A model generated the notes under the pieces. It worked only from the letters and a program-made list of their open reading frames with translations. It was not told the DNA's origin and ran no database searches. Positions 56,637 to 64,000 of a DNA stretch of 64,000 bases are shown here, piece by piece. The translations under genes were made by a program, and so were the position numbers. Every line of letters starts with the position of its first letter. Positions within the stretch are counted from its first letter, which is position 1. The stretch lies in contig JAFRJI010000037.1 in the NCBI GenBank assembly GCA_017432345.1, positions 1 through 64,000 of the forward strand. Reading direction: 5' to 3'. The stretch is from Bacillota bacterium. GTDB taxonomy: Bacteria > Bacillota > Clostridia > Peptostreptococcales > Anaerovoracaceae.

Positions 56637-57317
56637 TTAGTTACGATTGAGATCTATTGTTTCATATATGTCCGTGCCTTTCTTCTTGAAAGTCACCATA
56701 AGGCTGTCTCGTTTGGCCAGCGTTACCTTATGCTTGTTCTTCACTGTTACTTGTGTGTATGTCTTGGCAACAATTTTTGCAATCGTATCAATTTCCCAAC
56801 CTTTTCTAGCCTTGACATATACCTTGCCGGATACCTTCTTGGTAGTGCTGAAGTAGCGCTTGTTCGTGAACTTCTTTGCATAGCTCTTCGATCCTACCTT
56901 CAATGTCGCGCACGGCTTTACCCACTTTCTGACTGTAACTTGGACGGTCGTCGGCACCCACGTATCCGTGCCTTGAGCCTTTGCATCAAACGTCAGCGTC
57001 GCCTTGCCGGCCTTCTTGGTTTTAACCAGGTAACATCCATATTCGCCGGTATAAGGATTGAACAACACTTTCGCAACATCCAGGTTTGTACTCTGCACAG
57101 TATCCATATTGATTTCTACATCCGGTTGATCTGCCAACCACTCGGTGTTGCCGACTTTCCACTTCGGGTAGTAAAACATTTCAACCGTCTGTCTGACCAG
57201 AGAATCCCCATCTTCTGCATACGTCTTGTCTGCTGAAGCGCCTATCACTGCAAAAGCCGTCACGCAGAACACTACCGCAATCAGAAGAGATACGATTCTT
57301 TTTCTTTTGTTTTTCAT
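56637..57317 (-). CDS. Small secreted protein, tandem paralogue 2
   Basis: The 226-residue protein has a signal peptide (RIVSLLIAVVFCVTAFAVIG) and the same block order as its neighbours. These include MFYYPKWKVGNTEWLADQPD, VEINMDTVQSTNLDVA, KAGKATLTFDAKAQG, KPCATLKVGSKSYAKKFTNK and KHKVTLAKRDSLMVTFKKKG. It is the most divergent of the three. The gap to the next gene is 27 bp, so the three are probably one transcript. Function unknown. Confidence 0.82.
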   Translation of the reverse strand: MKNKRKRIVSLLIAVVFCVTAFAVIGASADKTYAEDGDSLVRQTVEMFYYPKWKVGNTEWLADQPDVEINMDTVQSTNLDVAKVLFNPYTGEYGCYLVKTKKAGKATLTFDAKAQGTDTWVPTTVQVTVRKWVKPCATLKVGSKSYAKKFTNKRYFSTTKKVSGKVYVKARKGWEIDTIAKIVAKTYTQVTVKNKHKVTLAKRDSLMVTFKKKGTDIYETIDLNRN

Positions 57318-57338
57318 GCGTCAATTCTTTCTCTACAG

Positions 57339-58007
57339 TCAGCGGTAGATTACCACATACTCATATACGCCTTTTTTCTTGAATTCGACATAGAGATAAT
57401 CACCGTTATTCAAAGTGATCTTTGTCTTGTTCTTGATTCGTTTTTCTTTGTCCTTCTTAAACTTATAGTACCAGATTCCGGTGATTTTCCAGCCTTTTGC
57501 CGGTGTAACATTCACTTTTCCGGAAATCTTTTTTTTGCTGTAAAACAAACTACTATTATTGAATTTCTTTGTATAATTCTTCTTTCCCACTTTGATGGAT
57601 TTGCACGGGCGGACATATTTTGTCGATTTGACCTCGAGCGTTATATCGGTCCAGTTTTCCGATCCGGTATACTTCGCCTTAAAAGACACGGTGGCTTTCC
57701 CTACCTTGTCTGTCAGAATATAGTAGTAGTTAACATCATATCCGGAATCGTAAATAACTGAAGCAACTTCCGTATCCGTGGTCTGCACGGAATCCATATC
57801 GATCGTTACTTCTGAATCCTCCCCAAGCCAGTAATAATTGTTGATTTTATCTTTTGGATAATAAATTATGCTGATGTTTTCAGGGAAATACGTTTCTATT
57901 CCCTCCGCATACGCTTTGTCAGCCGCTGCTCCTGACACAGCAAAACTCGTCATGCAGAATACCGCCGCAATTACCAGTGATAATAGTTTCTTCTTCTTGC
58001 TTTTCAT
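57339..58007 (-). CDS. Small secreted protein, tandem paralogue 1
   Basis: The 222-residue protein has a signal peptide (KLLSLVIAAVFCMTSFAVSG), then IYYPKDKINNYYWLGEDSE, VTIDMDSVQTTDTEVA, GKATVSFKAKYTGSENW, RPCKSIKVGKKNYTKKFNNS and a Lys-rich ending. It is the first intact gene of the array and has GAGGAG before its ATG. The decayed fourth member lies just upstream. Function unknown. Confidence 0.82.
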   Translation of the reverse strand: MKSKKKKLLSLVIAAVFCMTSFAVSGAAADKAYAEGIETYFPENISIIYYPKDKINNYYWLGEDSEVTIDMDSVQTTDTEVASVIYDSGYDVNYYYILTDKVGKATVSFKAKYTGSENWTDITLEVKSTKYVRPCKSIKVGKKNYTKKFNNSSLFYSKKKISGKVNVTPAKGWKITGIWYYKFKKDKEKRIKNKTKITLNNGDYLYVEFKKKGVYEYVVIYR

Positions 58008-58035
58008 GTCTTAACTCCTCTCTGTCTATGGTTCC

Positions 58036-58221
58036 TTATTTTATACGGTTAATGGAAAGCGGCATAATCAGGCCGTCCTTCTTAAAGTAGGCAATAATGC
58101 TTTCGTATTTCTTCAATGTGACTTTTTTCTTATTATTGATCTTCTTGTACTTTGATGTTTTACTGATATACTTTTCATGGCAGTCATCCCTTATACGAAT
58201 AGTATCTGTCTTTGCTTTATT
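58036..58221 (-). pseudogene. C-terminal remnant of a fourth paralogue
   Basis: Reading the minus strand in the frame that ends at the TAA at 58036-58038 gives about 60 residues, including KYKKINNKKKVTLKKYESII and AYFKKDGLIMPLSI. This matches the C-terminal block of the three paralogues (NK.K.TLKK.DSL...FKK.G). An in-frame TAA lies just upstream near 58221 and there is no start codon, signal peptide or N-terminal part. It is therefore the tail of a decayed or partly deleted copy. Confidence 0.7.
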
Positions 58222-58263
58222 TTATAATAACGAAGAAGTATTATCAATCTATTAAGGTAATGC

Positions 58264-58269
58264 TATAAT
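58264..58269 (+). promoter_or_regulatory. Extended -10 element before the two-component system
   Basis: The plus strand reads TGCTATAAT at 58261-58269, an extended -10, 68 bp upstream of the response-regulator start. A matching -35 is not clear. Confidence 0.5.
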
Positions 58270-58336
58270 ATTCACAGGTTTTTCACAAACGCAATATATC
58301 CTATCTTTAATAATATTCGATAAACGGAGGTCTGAC

Positions 58337-59008
58337 ATGGCAAAAATACTTGTTGTCGATGATGAACAGAAGATCAGAGAAGTCATACGGGAATATGGCA
58401 CGTTCAACGGGCATGAAATCAGCGAAGCTGCGGACGGAATGTCTGCCGTAGGGCTTTGCAAGCTCAACGAATACGACTTGATCATCATGGATATCATGAT
58501 GCCGAAGCTGGATGGATTCTCTGCTTGCAAAGAGATCCGGAAATTCAGCAATGTGCCGATCATCATGTTGTCGGCGCGGGGCGAAGAATACGATAAACTG
58601 TTCGGTTTCGAACTGGGAATCGACGATTACGTTGTCAAGCCATTCAGTCCGAAAGAGCTGATGGCCCGGGTCAATGCGGTGCTTTCCAGAAAGAGCGCGC
58701 CGGAAAAGGCTGAACTGGAGGTCATGCAATTCGATGGTCTGGAAATCAACATCCCGGCTCGGACCGTCACCATCGACGGTGAGAAAGTCGAGCTGACACC
58801 GAAGGAATATGAGCTGCTGTTCTACCTCGTAAAGAACAAGAACATCGCTCTCTCCAGAGACAAGCTGCTGTCTGATATCTGGGGATACGATTTCTTCGGC
58901 GATGACCGGACGATCGATACGCACATCAAAAATCTGCGGAACAACCTCGGGAAATACCGGGATTATATCGTAACGCTGCGGGGCGTGGGGTACAAATTTG
59001 AAGCTTAG
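58337..59008 (+). CDS. OmpR-family response regulator
   Basis: The 223-residue protein has a receiver domain with the acidic pair Asp8/Asp9, phospho-acceptor Asp52 (LIIMDIMMP), Ser79 and Lys101 (DDYVVKPF). A winged-helix DNA-binding domain follows (VELTPKEYELLFYLVKNKN, SRDKLLSDIWGYDFFGDDRT). GGAGG precedes the ATG. It overlaps the partner kinase gene by 11 bp. This pair is the only plus-strand operon in the window. Its targets are unknown; the cell-envelope genes around it are candidates only by proximity. Confidence 0.95.
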   Translation: MAKILVVDDEQKIREVIREYGTFNGHEISEAADGMSAVGLCKLNEYDLIIMDIMMPKLDGFSACKEIRKFSNVPIIMLSARGEEYDKLFGFELGIDDYVVKPFSPKELMARVNAVLSRKSAPEKAELEVMQFDGLEINIPARTVTIDGEKVELTPKEYELLFYLVKNKNIALSRDKLLSDIWGYDFFGDDRTIDTHIKNLRNNLGKYRDYIVTLRGVGYKFEA

Positions 59009-60467
59009 GATCGATCACAACAGCATAAAATTCAAAATGTTTCTCTACTTCGTGGTTTTCGCGGCGGCGCTGATGATCGTACTGTGGGTGTTGCAGGTCT
59101 TTCTTCTAAACAATTTCTATGGAACGATGAAGACGCAGCAGACCAAGGAAGTCGCCAGAGAAATCGAAACGGCGTTCAAACACAATAACACCGATCGTTT
59201 TCTCAAAAACGTCGCGGAGATATCCGAATCCTACGACATGTATATCTATGTCGTCTCTTATGATGGGAAAACGACCTATTATCAGCCTTCTGCCAACGAT
59301 GTGGCGCAGGCCCCGGAGTTCGAACTGGCTGAGCCGGAAGAGAAGGAAATGCAGTACATCTCGCAGATCCAGACCCTGAATGAACACATGATGAAAGGCA
59401 ACGGTTCTGCTTACGTCAAAATCGAGGGCGCTGATTCGCAGGATATTCTGGCATATGGAAGCGTTCTGACTGCCAAGAATAAAGAGCCGATGATCGTGTA
59501 CATTTTCTCGCCTCTGTGGCCGGTCTCTTCGACCATCAAGATCCTGACGAACCAGCTGATCTTCGTTACGCTGATTTCTATCATCGTGGCGTGTCTGCTC
59601 TCTCTTTATCTGTCATTCCGGATCACACGGCCGCTCCGCAAGATCAATGAATCCGCAAAGGATCTGGCTGCCGGAAAGTACGGCATCGTGTTCCAGGGAG
59701 GCCACTATACGGAGCTGGTGAATCTGGCGGATACGCTGACCGGTGCTTCCATCGAGCTGGAAAAGTCCGATATGCTCCAGAAGGATCTGATCGCCAACGT
59801 GTCCCATGATCTCAAGACGCCGCTGACTATGATCCGGTCCTATGCGGAAATGATCCGGGATCTGTCCGGGGATAATCCGAAAAAGCGGAATGAGCATCTG
59901 CAGGTCATCATCGATGAAGCGGACCGGCTGAACGTTCTGGTAAATGATATGTTGGAGATTTCAAGATTGCAGTCCGGTAAACTGGCGCTGGAAAAAGCGG
60001 AATTCAATCTCACGCACGCGATCGAAAGCATCCTGCACACGTACCGGATCATGGAAGAGGAAGATGGCTATACCTTTGATTTCCAATGCGACACCGATTA
60101 TTACGTCGATGCCGATGAAGAAAAGATCAAACAAGTGGTCACGAATCTTCTGACGAATGCCATCAAGTTCTGCGGCGGTGACAAGACGGTAATCGTGACA
60201 CTGAAAAAACGCGGCCGCAATGTCGAATGCCGTGTAGAAGACCACGGTCCTGGAATCCCTGCCGACGAACTGGACCGCATCTGGGAACGGTATTACCGCT
60301 CCAGTTCCAATATGAAACGTGAGAAAGAAGGAACCGGCCTTGGCCTTTCCATCTGCAAAGAAATACTGACCCAGCACAAAGCGAAATTCGGGACGGACAG
60401 CACCGTCGGCGAAGGCAGCCAGTTCTGGTTCGAACTGGAATATGTGCGGGCCGAAAAACGGAAATAG
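58998..60467 (+). CDS. Membrane sensor histidine kinase
   Basis: The 489-residue kinase has a first membrane helix (residues about 14-38), an extracytoplasmic sensor region (about 40-175), a second helix (about 184-206) and a HAMP linker (RITRPLRKINESAKDLAAGK). His270 lies in the H-box (NVSHDLKTPLTMI), followed by N (NLLTNAIKF), G1 (VEDHGPGIP) and G2 (GTGLGLSICKEI) boxes. I start at a TTG (58998) overlapping the response-regulator stop, with GGGG upstream; an ATG 12 codons later is possible. It converges on radA with a 16-bp gap. Confidence 0.94.
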   Translation: MKLRIDHNSIKFKMFLYFVVFAAALMIVLWVLQVFLLNNFYGTMKTQQTKEVAREIETAFKHNNTDRFLKNVAEISESYDMYIYVVSYDGKTTYYQPSANDVAQAPEFELAEPEEKEMQYISQIQTLNEHMMKGNGSAYVKIEGADSQDILAYGSVLTAKNKEPMIVYIFSPLWPVSSTIKILTNQLIFVTLISIIVACLLSLYLSFRITRPLRKINESAKDLAAGKYGIVFQGGHYTELVNLADTLTGASIELEKSDMLQKDLIANVSHDLKTPLTMIRSYAEMIRDLSGDNPKKRNEHLQVIIDEADRLNVLVNDMLEISRLQSGKLALEKAEFNLTHAIESILHTYRIMEEEDGYTFDFQCDTDYYVDADEEKIKQVVTNLLTNAIKFCGGDKTVIVTLKKRGRNVECRVEDHGPGIPADELDRIWERYYRSSSNMKREKEGTGLGLSICKEILTQHKAKFGTDSTVGEGSQFWFELEYVRAEKRK

Positions 60468-60483
60468 TTCCCGATCTGCGCGA

Positions 60484-61899
60484 TCAGAACAGGTTCTTTG
60501 CCTCCGTGATGTTGCGCAGTCCGATGACTTGAATATTTGACAAACCCAATGCTGACGCTCTGCTCCGGATGCGCTCAGCATTTTTGATTGGGAGGACGAC
60601 GCGTTCGAACCCGAGACGCTGCGCCTCTTTGATAATCTTTTCACTGTTCTGGACTGCCCGGAGATCCCCGGTCAGGCCGATCTCTCCGAGTACGAGGGTT
60701 TTGCTGTCCAGTTTCTTCCCCAAAAAGGACGAATAGACGGCGAGCGCCACGGCCAGGTCGGTATACGTTCCTTCCGGCCGGATCCCGCCAACGATGTTGA
60801 CGTACACATCCTGATTCAAAAGTTTCAGCCCCATTTTCTTCTCGAGCACCGCGATGATCATGCTCAGCCGTGAGTTATCGATGCCCAGGGAAGTCCTTCT
60901 GGCAAAGCCAATGTTGCAGGTGCTGGTCAGTGCCTGGACTTCCAGGATCAGCGGCCGCGTCCCCTCATAGACGGCGGTCGCCACAGCGCCTTCACTCTCT
61001 TTATCCATTTCTTCCAGCAGAATGCCGGAGAGATTCTCGATTTCGATGAGTCCCTCTTCCGCCATTTCAAAAGCGCCGATCTCGCTGGTCGTTCCGAATC
61101 GGTTCTTCTGCGCTCTGAGGATCCGCATTTCGTGGCTGCGGTCACCGGTAAAGCTCAGCACGCAGTCCACCATATGCTCCACGATACGCGGTCCCGCCAG
61201 ATCGCCGCTTTTCGTAACGTGCGCGACGATAAAGACCGGTATGTTGTTCGTCTTTCCGATCCGCATCAGTTCATTGCCGCAAAGACGCACCTGGGACACG
61301 CTGCCCGGCGCGGAATCCAGGTCCACACTGTACATGGTCTGGATCGAGTCGATAATCAGGAACGCGGGTTCGAGGGTTTTGCATACCTCGGCGACATTCT
61401 CGATGTTCGTTTCTGAAAGGATGAAGAGGTTCTCGCTGATCCCGCCGCGGCAGATCCGGTCTGCGCGCATCTTGATCTGTTCCTCTGATTCTTCTCCCGA
61501 AACGTAGAGCACTCTGCCCTTGGCCTTTGCAATATTCTGCGCCGCCTGCAGAATGATTGTCGATTTGCCGATACCCGGTTCTCCGGAGATCAGTGTGAGC
61601 GATCCCGGAACCAGTCCGCCTCCAAGCACCCGGTTCAGTTCTTTGATTCCTGTATCGATTCTCGCCGTTTCTCCTGAAATGATGCTGGAAAGCTTGGCCG
61701 GTTTGTTCGAACCGGTTGCGCCCGCCGCTCCCTGCGTGCGGGTGGATGTCCTCCGCCGCTTATCATCCTGCTCAAAATCGATAACCTTCTCTTCGACCAT
61801 CGTGTTCCAAGCGTGGCAGACGGGACACTGCCCGACCCACTTCGAGCTTTCGCTTCCACATTCCTGACAGACAAAAACTGTTTTTGCTTTCTTCGCCAT
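60484..61899 (-). CDS. radA: DNA repair protein RadA
   Basis: RadA is a RecA-like hexameric helicase that extends D-loops and processes branched recombination intermediates. The 471-residue product has the N-terminal zinc finger (CQECGSESSKWVGQCPVCHAW), Walker A GEPGIGKST, the RadA-specific KNRFG motif and a Lon-like C-terminal domain (GTYTDLAVALAVYSSFLGKK). The start at 61899 (MAKKAKTVFVCQECG) has GAGGTG upstream. It is transcribed toward the sensor kinase gene. Confidence 0.97.
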   Translation of the reverse strand: MAKKAKTVFVCQECGSESSKWVGQCPVCHAWNTMVEEKVIDFEQDDKRRRTSTRTQGAAGATGSNKPAKLSSIISGETARIDTGIKELNRVLGGGLVPGSLTLISGEPGIGKSTIILQAAQNIAKAKGRVLYVSGEESEEQIKMRADRICRGGISENLFILSETNIENVAEVCKTLEPAFLIIDSIQTMYSVDLDSAPGSVSQVRLCGNELMRIGKTNNIPVFIVAHVTKSGDLAGPRIVEHMVDCVLSFTGDRSHEMRILRAQKNRFGTTSEIGAFEMAEEGLIEIENLSGILLEEMDKESEGAVATAVYEGTRPLILEVQALTSTCNIGFARRTSLGIDNSRLSMIIAVLEKKMGLKLLNQDVYVNIVGGIRPEGTYTDLAVALAVYSSFLGKKLDSKTLVLGEIGLTGDLRAVQNSEKIIKEAQRLGFERVVLPIKNAERIRSRASALGLSNIQVIGLRNITEAKNLF

Positions 61900-61931
61900 T
61901 CCGCACCTCGCAAACATTTGTTCTTTTTTCT

Positions 61932-61960
61932 ATGATACCGCTTTTATTTACTAAATGCAA
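61932..61960 (-). promoter_or_regulatory. Promoter of radA
   Basis: The minus strand shows -35 TTGCAT (61955-61960), a 17-bp spacer and -10 TATCAT (61932-61937), directly after the toxin gene stop. Confidence 0.65.
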
Positions 61961-61962
61961 GT

Positions 61963-62217
61963 TTAATAATGGTATCTGCAAGCTAAAATCAATACATCGT
62001 CTTCCACAACGGTGTAAATCAATCGATGTTCATCATCGATTCTCCTGCTCCAGAACCCAGAAAGATCGTATTTCAAGGCTTCCGGTTTCCCTAATCCGTC
62101 AAAGGGCTCTCGACATATATCCCCTATCAAAGCATCGATCCTCTTGGATATTTTTCTGTTTTCCTTTTTCCAGTAAGTGTAGTCAGCCCAGGCATTTTCC
62201 GTAAATGTTATTCTCAT
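61963..62217 (-). CDS. yoeB: YoeB-family ribosome-dependent mRNA interferase toxin
   Basis: The 84-residue product has the exact length and catalytic residues of YoeB: Glu46 (GKPEALK), Arg65 (DEHRLIY) and the terminal His83-Tyr84 (CRYHY). YoeB cleaves mRNA in the ribosomal A site when its antitoxin is lost. Segments GFWSRRIDDEHRLIYTV and WADYTYWKKENRK are typical. All catalytic positions are intact, so it should be active. It follows the antitoxin gene by 17 bp. Confidence 0.95.
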   Translation of the reverse strand: MRITFTENAWADYTYWKKENRKISKRIDALIGDICREPFDGLGKPEALKYDLSGFWSRRIDDEHRLIYTVVEDDVLILACRYHY

Positions 62218-62234
62218 AGCAATACCCCTGATGC

Positions 62235-62504
62235 CTACGGCTCATACTTGAATTTTTCTTCAGCCACCATGCTTACGGTTTTGCCGCGTTCAAGCTGCTC
62301 GCGCGACTCTTGGATCCAGCGGTAGTTTGCTTCCGATCTGCGAACGTAATAATTCTCGATAAGGTTGTTATACTCATCCAGCGACATCATTACAATGTTT
62401 TCGTCATTTTTCCGTGTCACGATTACGGTTTCACTATTTTGAATGATAGTATCGCATACGGATTTAAAATTGTTTCTAACATCAGAATAATTCTTGGCAA
62501 TCAT
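62235..62504 (-). CDS. yefM: YefM/Phd-family antitoxin
   Basis: The 89-residue product begins MIAKNYSDVRNNFKSVCDTI with the Phd/YefM DNA-binding fold (VIVTRKNDENIVMMSLDEYN). Its C-terminal half (RRSEANYRWIQESREQLERG) would neutralise YoeB. I prefer the ATG at 62504, which has AGAGGA upstream, over an in-frame ATG seven codons earlier. Such antitoxins usually repress their own promoter, here just upstream. Confidence 0.92.
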   Translation of the reverse strand: MIAKNYSDVRNNFKSVCDTIIQNSETVIVTRKNDENIVMMSLDEYNNLIENYYVRRSEANYRWIQESREQLERGKTVSMVAEEKFKYEP

Positions 62505-62547
62505 ATCGTTCCTCTTTTCACTCATTCACTTTCTTTTTCCATATTAT

Positions 62548-62576
62548 ATTATAATTCCTTGCTCTGAAATAATCAA
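62548..62576 (-). promoter_or_regulatory. Promoter of the YefM/YoeB module
   Basis: The minus strand shows -35 TTGATT (62571-62576), a 17-bp spacer and -10 TATAAT (62548-62553), about 44 bp before the antitoxin start. Confidence 0.75.
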
Positions 62577-62610
62577 TATATTGTACAGTATTTTGTCATT
62601 ATTTCGCCAA

Positions 62611-62647
62611 ATAAAAAGGAATCCCCAAATGGGAACTCCTTTTTATT
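62611..62647 (-). terminator. Terminator of the EF-G-like gene
   Basis: ATAAAAAGGA...TCCCC pairs with GGGA...TCCTTTTTAT around a short loop, with T-rich ends in both directions. It lies 23 bp after the stop codon of the EF-G-like gene. Confidence 0.82.
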
Positions 62648-62669
62648 ATATTTGATTGAGGTTGTCTAA

Positions 62670-64000
62670 CTATTTTGCAGCTTCCTGTTCTGCCTTGTAA
62701 TCGTTGATGATCTTCTGCGCGATGTTAGCAGGAACTTCTTCGTATCTTGAGAATTCCATTTCGAAAACGCCTCTAGCCTGCGTCATCGTTCTCAGCGCGA
62801 TCGCATAGTCAAGCAGTTCTGCCTGAGGTGCTTCCGCCATCAGCTTCTGTCCGCCGCCGTGCATCGGCTCCATACCCAGAACCGCGCCGCGTCTTGTCGG
62901 CAGGTCACCCATTACAGCTCCGACGAAGTCGTCCGGAACCTGGATCTCCAGCTTCATGATTGGCTCGAGGAGGCAAGGCTTCGCCTCTGCGATACCCTTT
63001 TTGAATGCCAGTGAAGCAGCAATCTTGAACGCCATTTCGTTGGAGTCGACTTCGTGATAGGATCCATCGTACAGGATCGCCTTGACGTTCTGTACTTTAC
63101 ATCCGGCGAGAGGTCCCTTTTCCATGCACTCGCGGAGGCCCTTTTCAACCGCAGGAACGTAGTTCTTCGGAACGGATCCGCCGAAGAGTTCTTCGCCGAA
63201 TTCGAATTCTTCCTGTGAAGGTGAGAACCGGATCCAAACGTCACCGTACTGTCCGGCACCGCCGGTCTGCTTCTTATGCTTACCCTGGACATCGGACGTT
63301 CCCTTGATCGTCTCTCTGTAAGCGATCTTCTGCGGAACGGTCTCAACGTCAACGCCGAACTTATCCTTCAGCTTATCCTTCATGATGTTCAGCTGGATCT
63401 CGCCCTGTCCGCCGATCAGCGTCTGGTGCGTTTCGATGTTGCTGACCAGTACGAAGGACGGGTCTTCTTCCATCAGTCTCTTCAGACCGGAACCCATCTT
63501 TTCATCGTCGCCCTTCTTCGCCGGTTCAACTGACTGATACAGCGTCGGGGATGGGAATTCGATCTTCGGGAACTTGACGACTGCCGTCTTGTCGCACAGC
63601 GTGTCGCCGGTCTTCGTGTTCTGCAGCTTGCCGATCGCAACGATATCGCCTGCTACGACTTCCGGCGCGTCTTCCTGTGATTTGCCTCTTGCAAAGAACA
63701 GGGATCCGAGTTTTTCATCTTTCTCTGATTCGGAGTTGTAGAGAATCTGTCCGGATTTGATCGTTCCTCTTACTACCTTGGCCAGTGAGATCTTGCCCAG
63801 GAAGGAATCAGCCAGCGTCTTGAATACCAGAACGGCGGCCTTGCCTGCAGCGTCGACTTCTACTTCTACGTCAGCACCGGAACCATCGACAGCAGGATAT
63901 GCCTCGTGATCGGTTGCCTTTGGTACGAAATCGATGAACTGCTGCAGCACTTCTTCGATGCCGTCGCCTGTCAAAGCGGAGCAGGTGAATACCGGAACGA
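62670..64000 (-). CDS. EF-G-like GTPase, C-terminal part (cut by window edge)
   Basis: About 443 residues of a second EF-G-family protein are visible, covering domains II to V. Domain II is LADSFLGKISLAKVVRGTIK, domain III GGQGEIQLNIMKDKLK, domain IV GGAGQYGDVWIRFSPSQEEF and domain V GAVMGDLPTRRGAVLGM. The GTPase domain lies beyond base 64000. It differs clearly from the canonical EF-G encoded at 339-2405: domain IV has QYGDVWIRF where EF-G has QYGHVKIRL. It resembles the EF-G2/FusA2-like paralogues common in clostridia. Its exact role, translocation, recycling or another, is not known. Confidence 0.92.
   Translation of the reverse strand, partial: VPVFTCSALTGDGIEEVLQQFIDFVPKATDHEAYPAVDGSGADVEVEVDAAGKAAVLVFKTLADSFLGKISLAKVVRGTIKSGQILYNSESEKDEKLGSLFFARGKSQEDAPEVVAGDIVAIGKLQNTKTGDTLCDKTAVVKFPKIEFPSPTLYQSVEPAKKGDDEKMGSGLKRLMEEDPSFVLVSNIETHQTLIGGQGEIQLNIMKDKLKDKFGVDVETVPQKIAYRETIKGTSDVQGKHKKQTGGAGQYGDVWIRFSPSQEEFEFGEELFGGSVPKNYVPAVEKGLRECMEKGPLAGCKVQNVKAILYDGSYHEVDSNEMAFKIAASLAFKKGIAEAKPCLLEPIMKLEIQVPDDFVGAVMGDLPTRRGAVLGMEPMHGGGQKLMAEAPQAELLDYAIALRTMTQARGVFEMEFSRYEEVPANIAQKIINDYKAEQEAAK

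Overview
The window reads as a chromosomal segment of an anaerobic Gram-positive bacterium of the class Clostridia. The support is indirect but consistent: Firmicutes-type gene orders (rpmG-secE-nusG-rplKA-rplJL-rpoBC-str; dnaX-ebfC-recR beside the SRP RNA gene; pcrA-ligA; carD-yacL-ispDF-proS), a T-box leader, an L10 leader, AGGAGG-type ribosome binding sites, a six-subunit Ech-type [NiFe] hydrogenase, an acyl-CoA dehydrogenase with its own EtfAB, and SipW/TasA-like surface genes. A family-level assignment cannot be proven from this text. Almost every gene is on the minus strand; only one two-component system (58.3-60.5 kb) is on the plus strand.

Region by region (left to right, so transcription is mostly right to left). 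1-18 kb: information-processing block, tuf (cut by the window edge), fusA, rpsG, rpsL, a 2.5-kb secreted-protein gene inserted between the str operon and rpoC, then rpoC, rpoB, rplL, rplJ with an L10 leader/attenuator, rplA, rplK, nusG, secE and rpmG. 17.7-23.7 kb: the energy-converting hydrogenase operon echABCDEF, whose last gene encodes an unusual eight-cluster polyferredoxin. 23.8-29.3 kb: a signal-peptidase homologue lacking both catalytic residues, an amino-acid permease, recR, ebfC, dnaX and the SRP RNA gene.

29.2-40.4 kb: a closely packed run, acyl-CoA dehydrogenase, etfB, etfA, an M50 protease, a PcrA helicase fused in frame to a membrane/extracytoplasmic C-terminal half, ligA, an AIR-synthase-like protein and a PrsW-like protease. 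40.5-42.3 kb: a stand-alone TrpB-type gene behind a T-box leader. 42.3-49.1 kb: a surface-structure locus with two SipW-dependent TasA-like proteins, a short SipW, two large exported proteins, and next to it a CotH-kinase/lamin-tail protein. 49.1-55.8 kb: housekeeping genes (cyclophilin, Nudix, chrA pair, proS, ispDF, yacL, carD). 55.9-58.2 kb: three tandem paralogous secreted proteins plus the decayed tail of a fourth. 58.3-64 kb: a two-component system, radA, a YefM/YoeB toxin-antitoxin pair and a second EF-G-like GTPase cut by the window end.

Functionally, the Ech complex would couple ferredoxin oxidation to H2 formation and ion pumping, while the acyl-CoA dehydrogenase/EtfAB set handles acyl-CoA redox chemistry, as expected for a fermenting anaerobe. 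The most notable observations are the PcrA fusion, the polyferredoxin EchF, the catalytically impaired signal peptidase and the compact SipW/TasA-like operon. No rRNA, tRNA, CRISPR array, insertion sequence or prophage was recognised.
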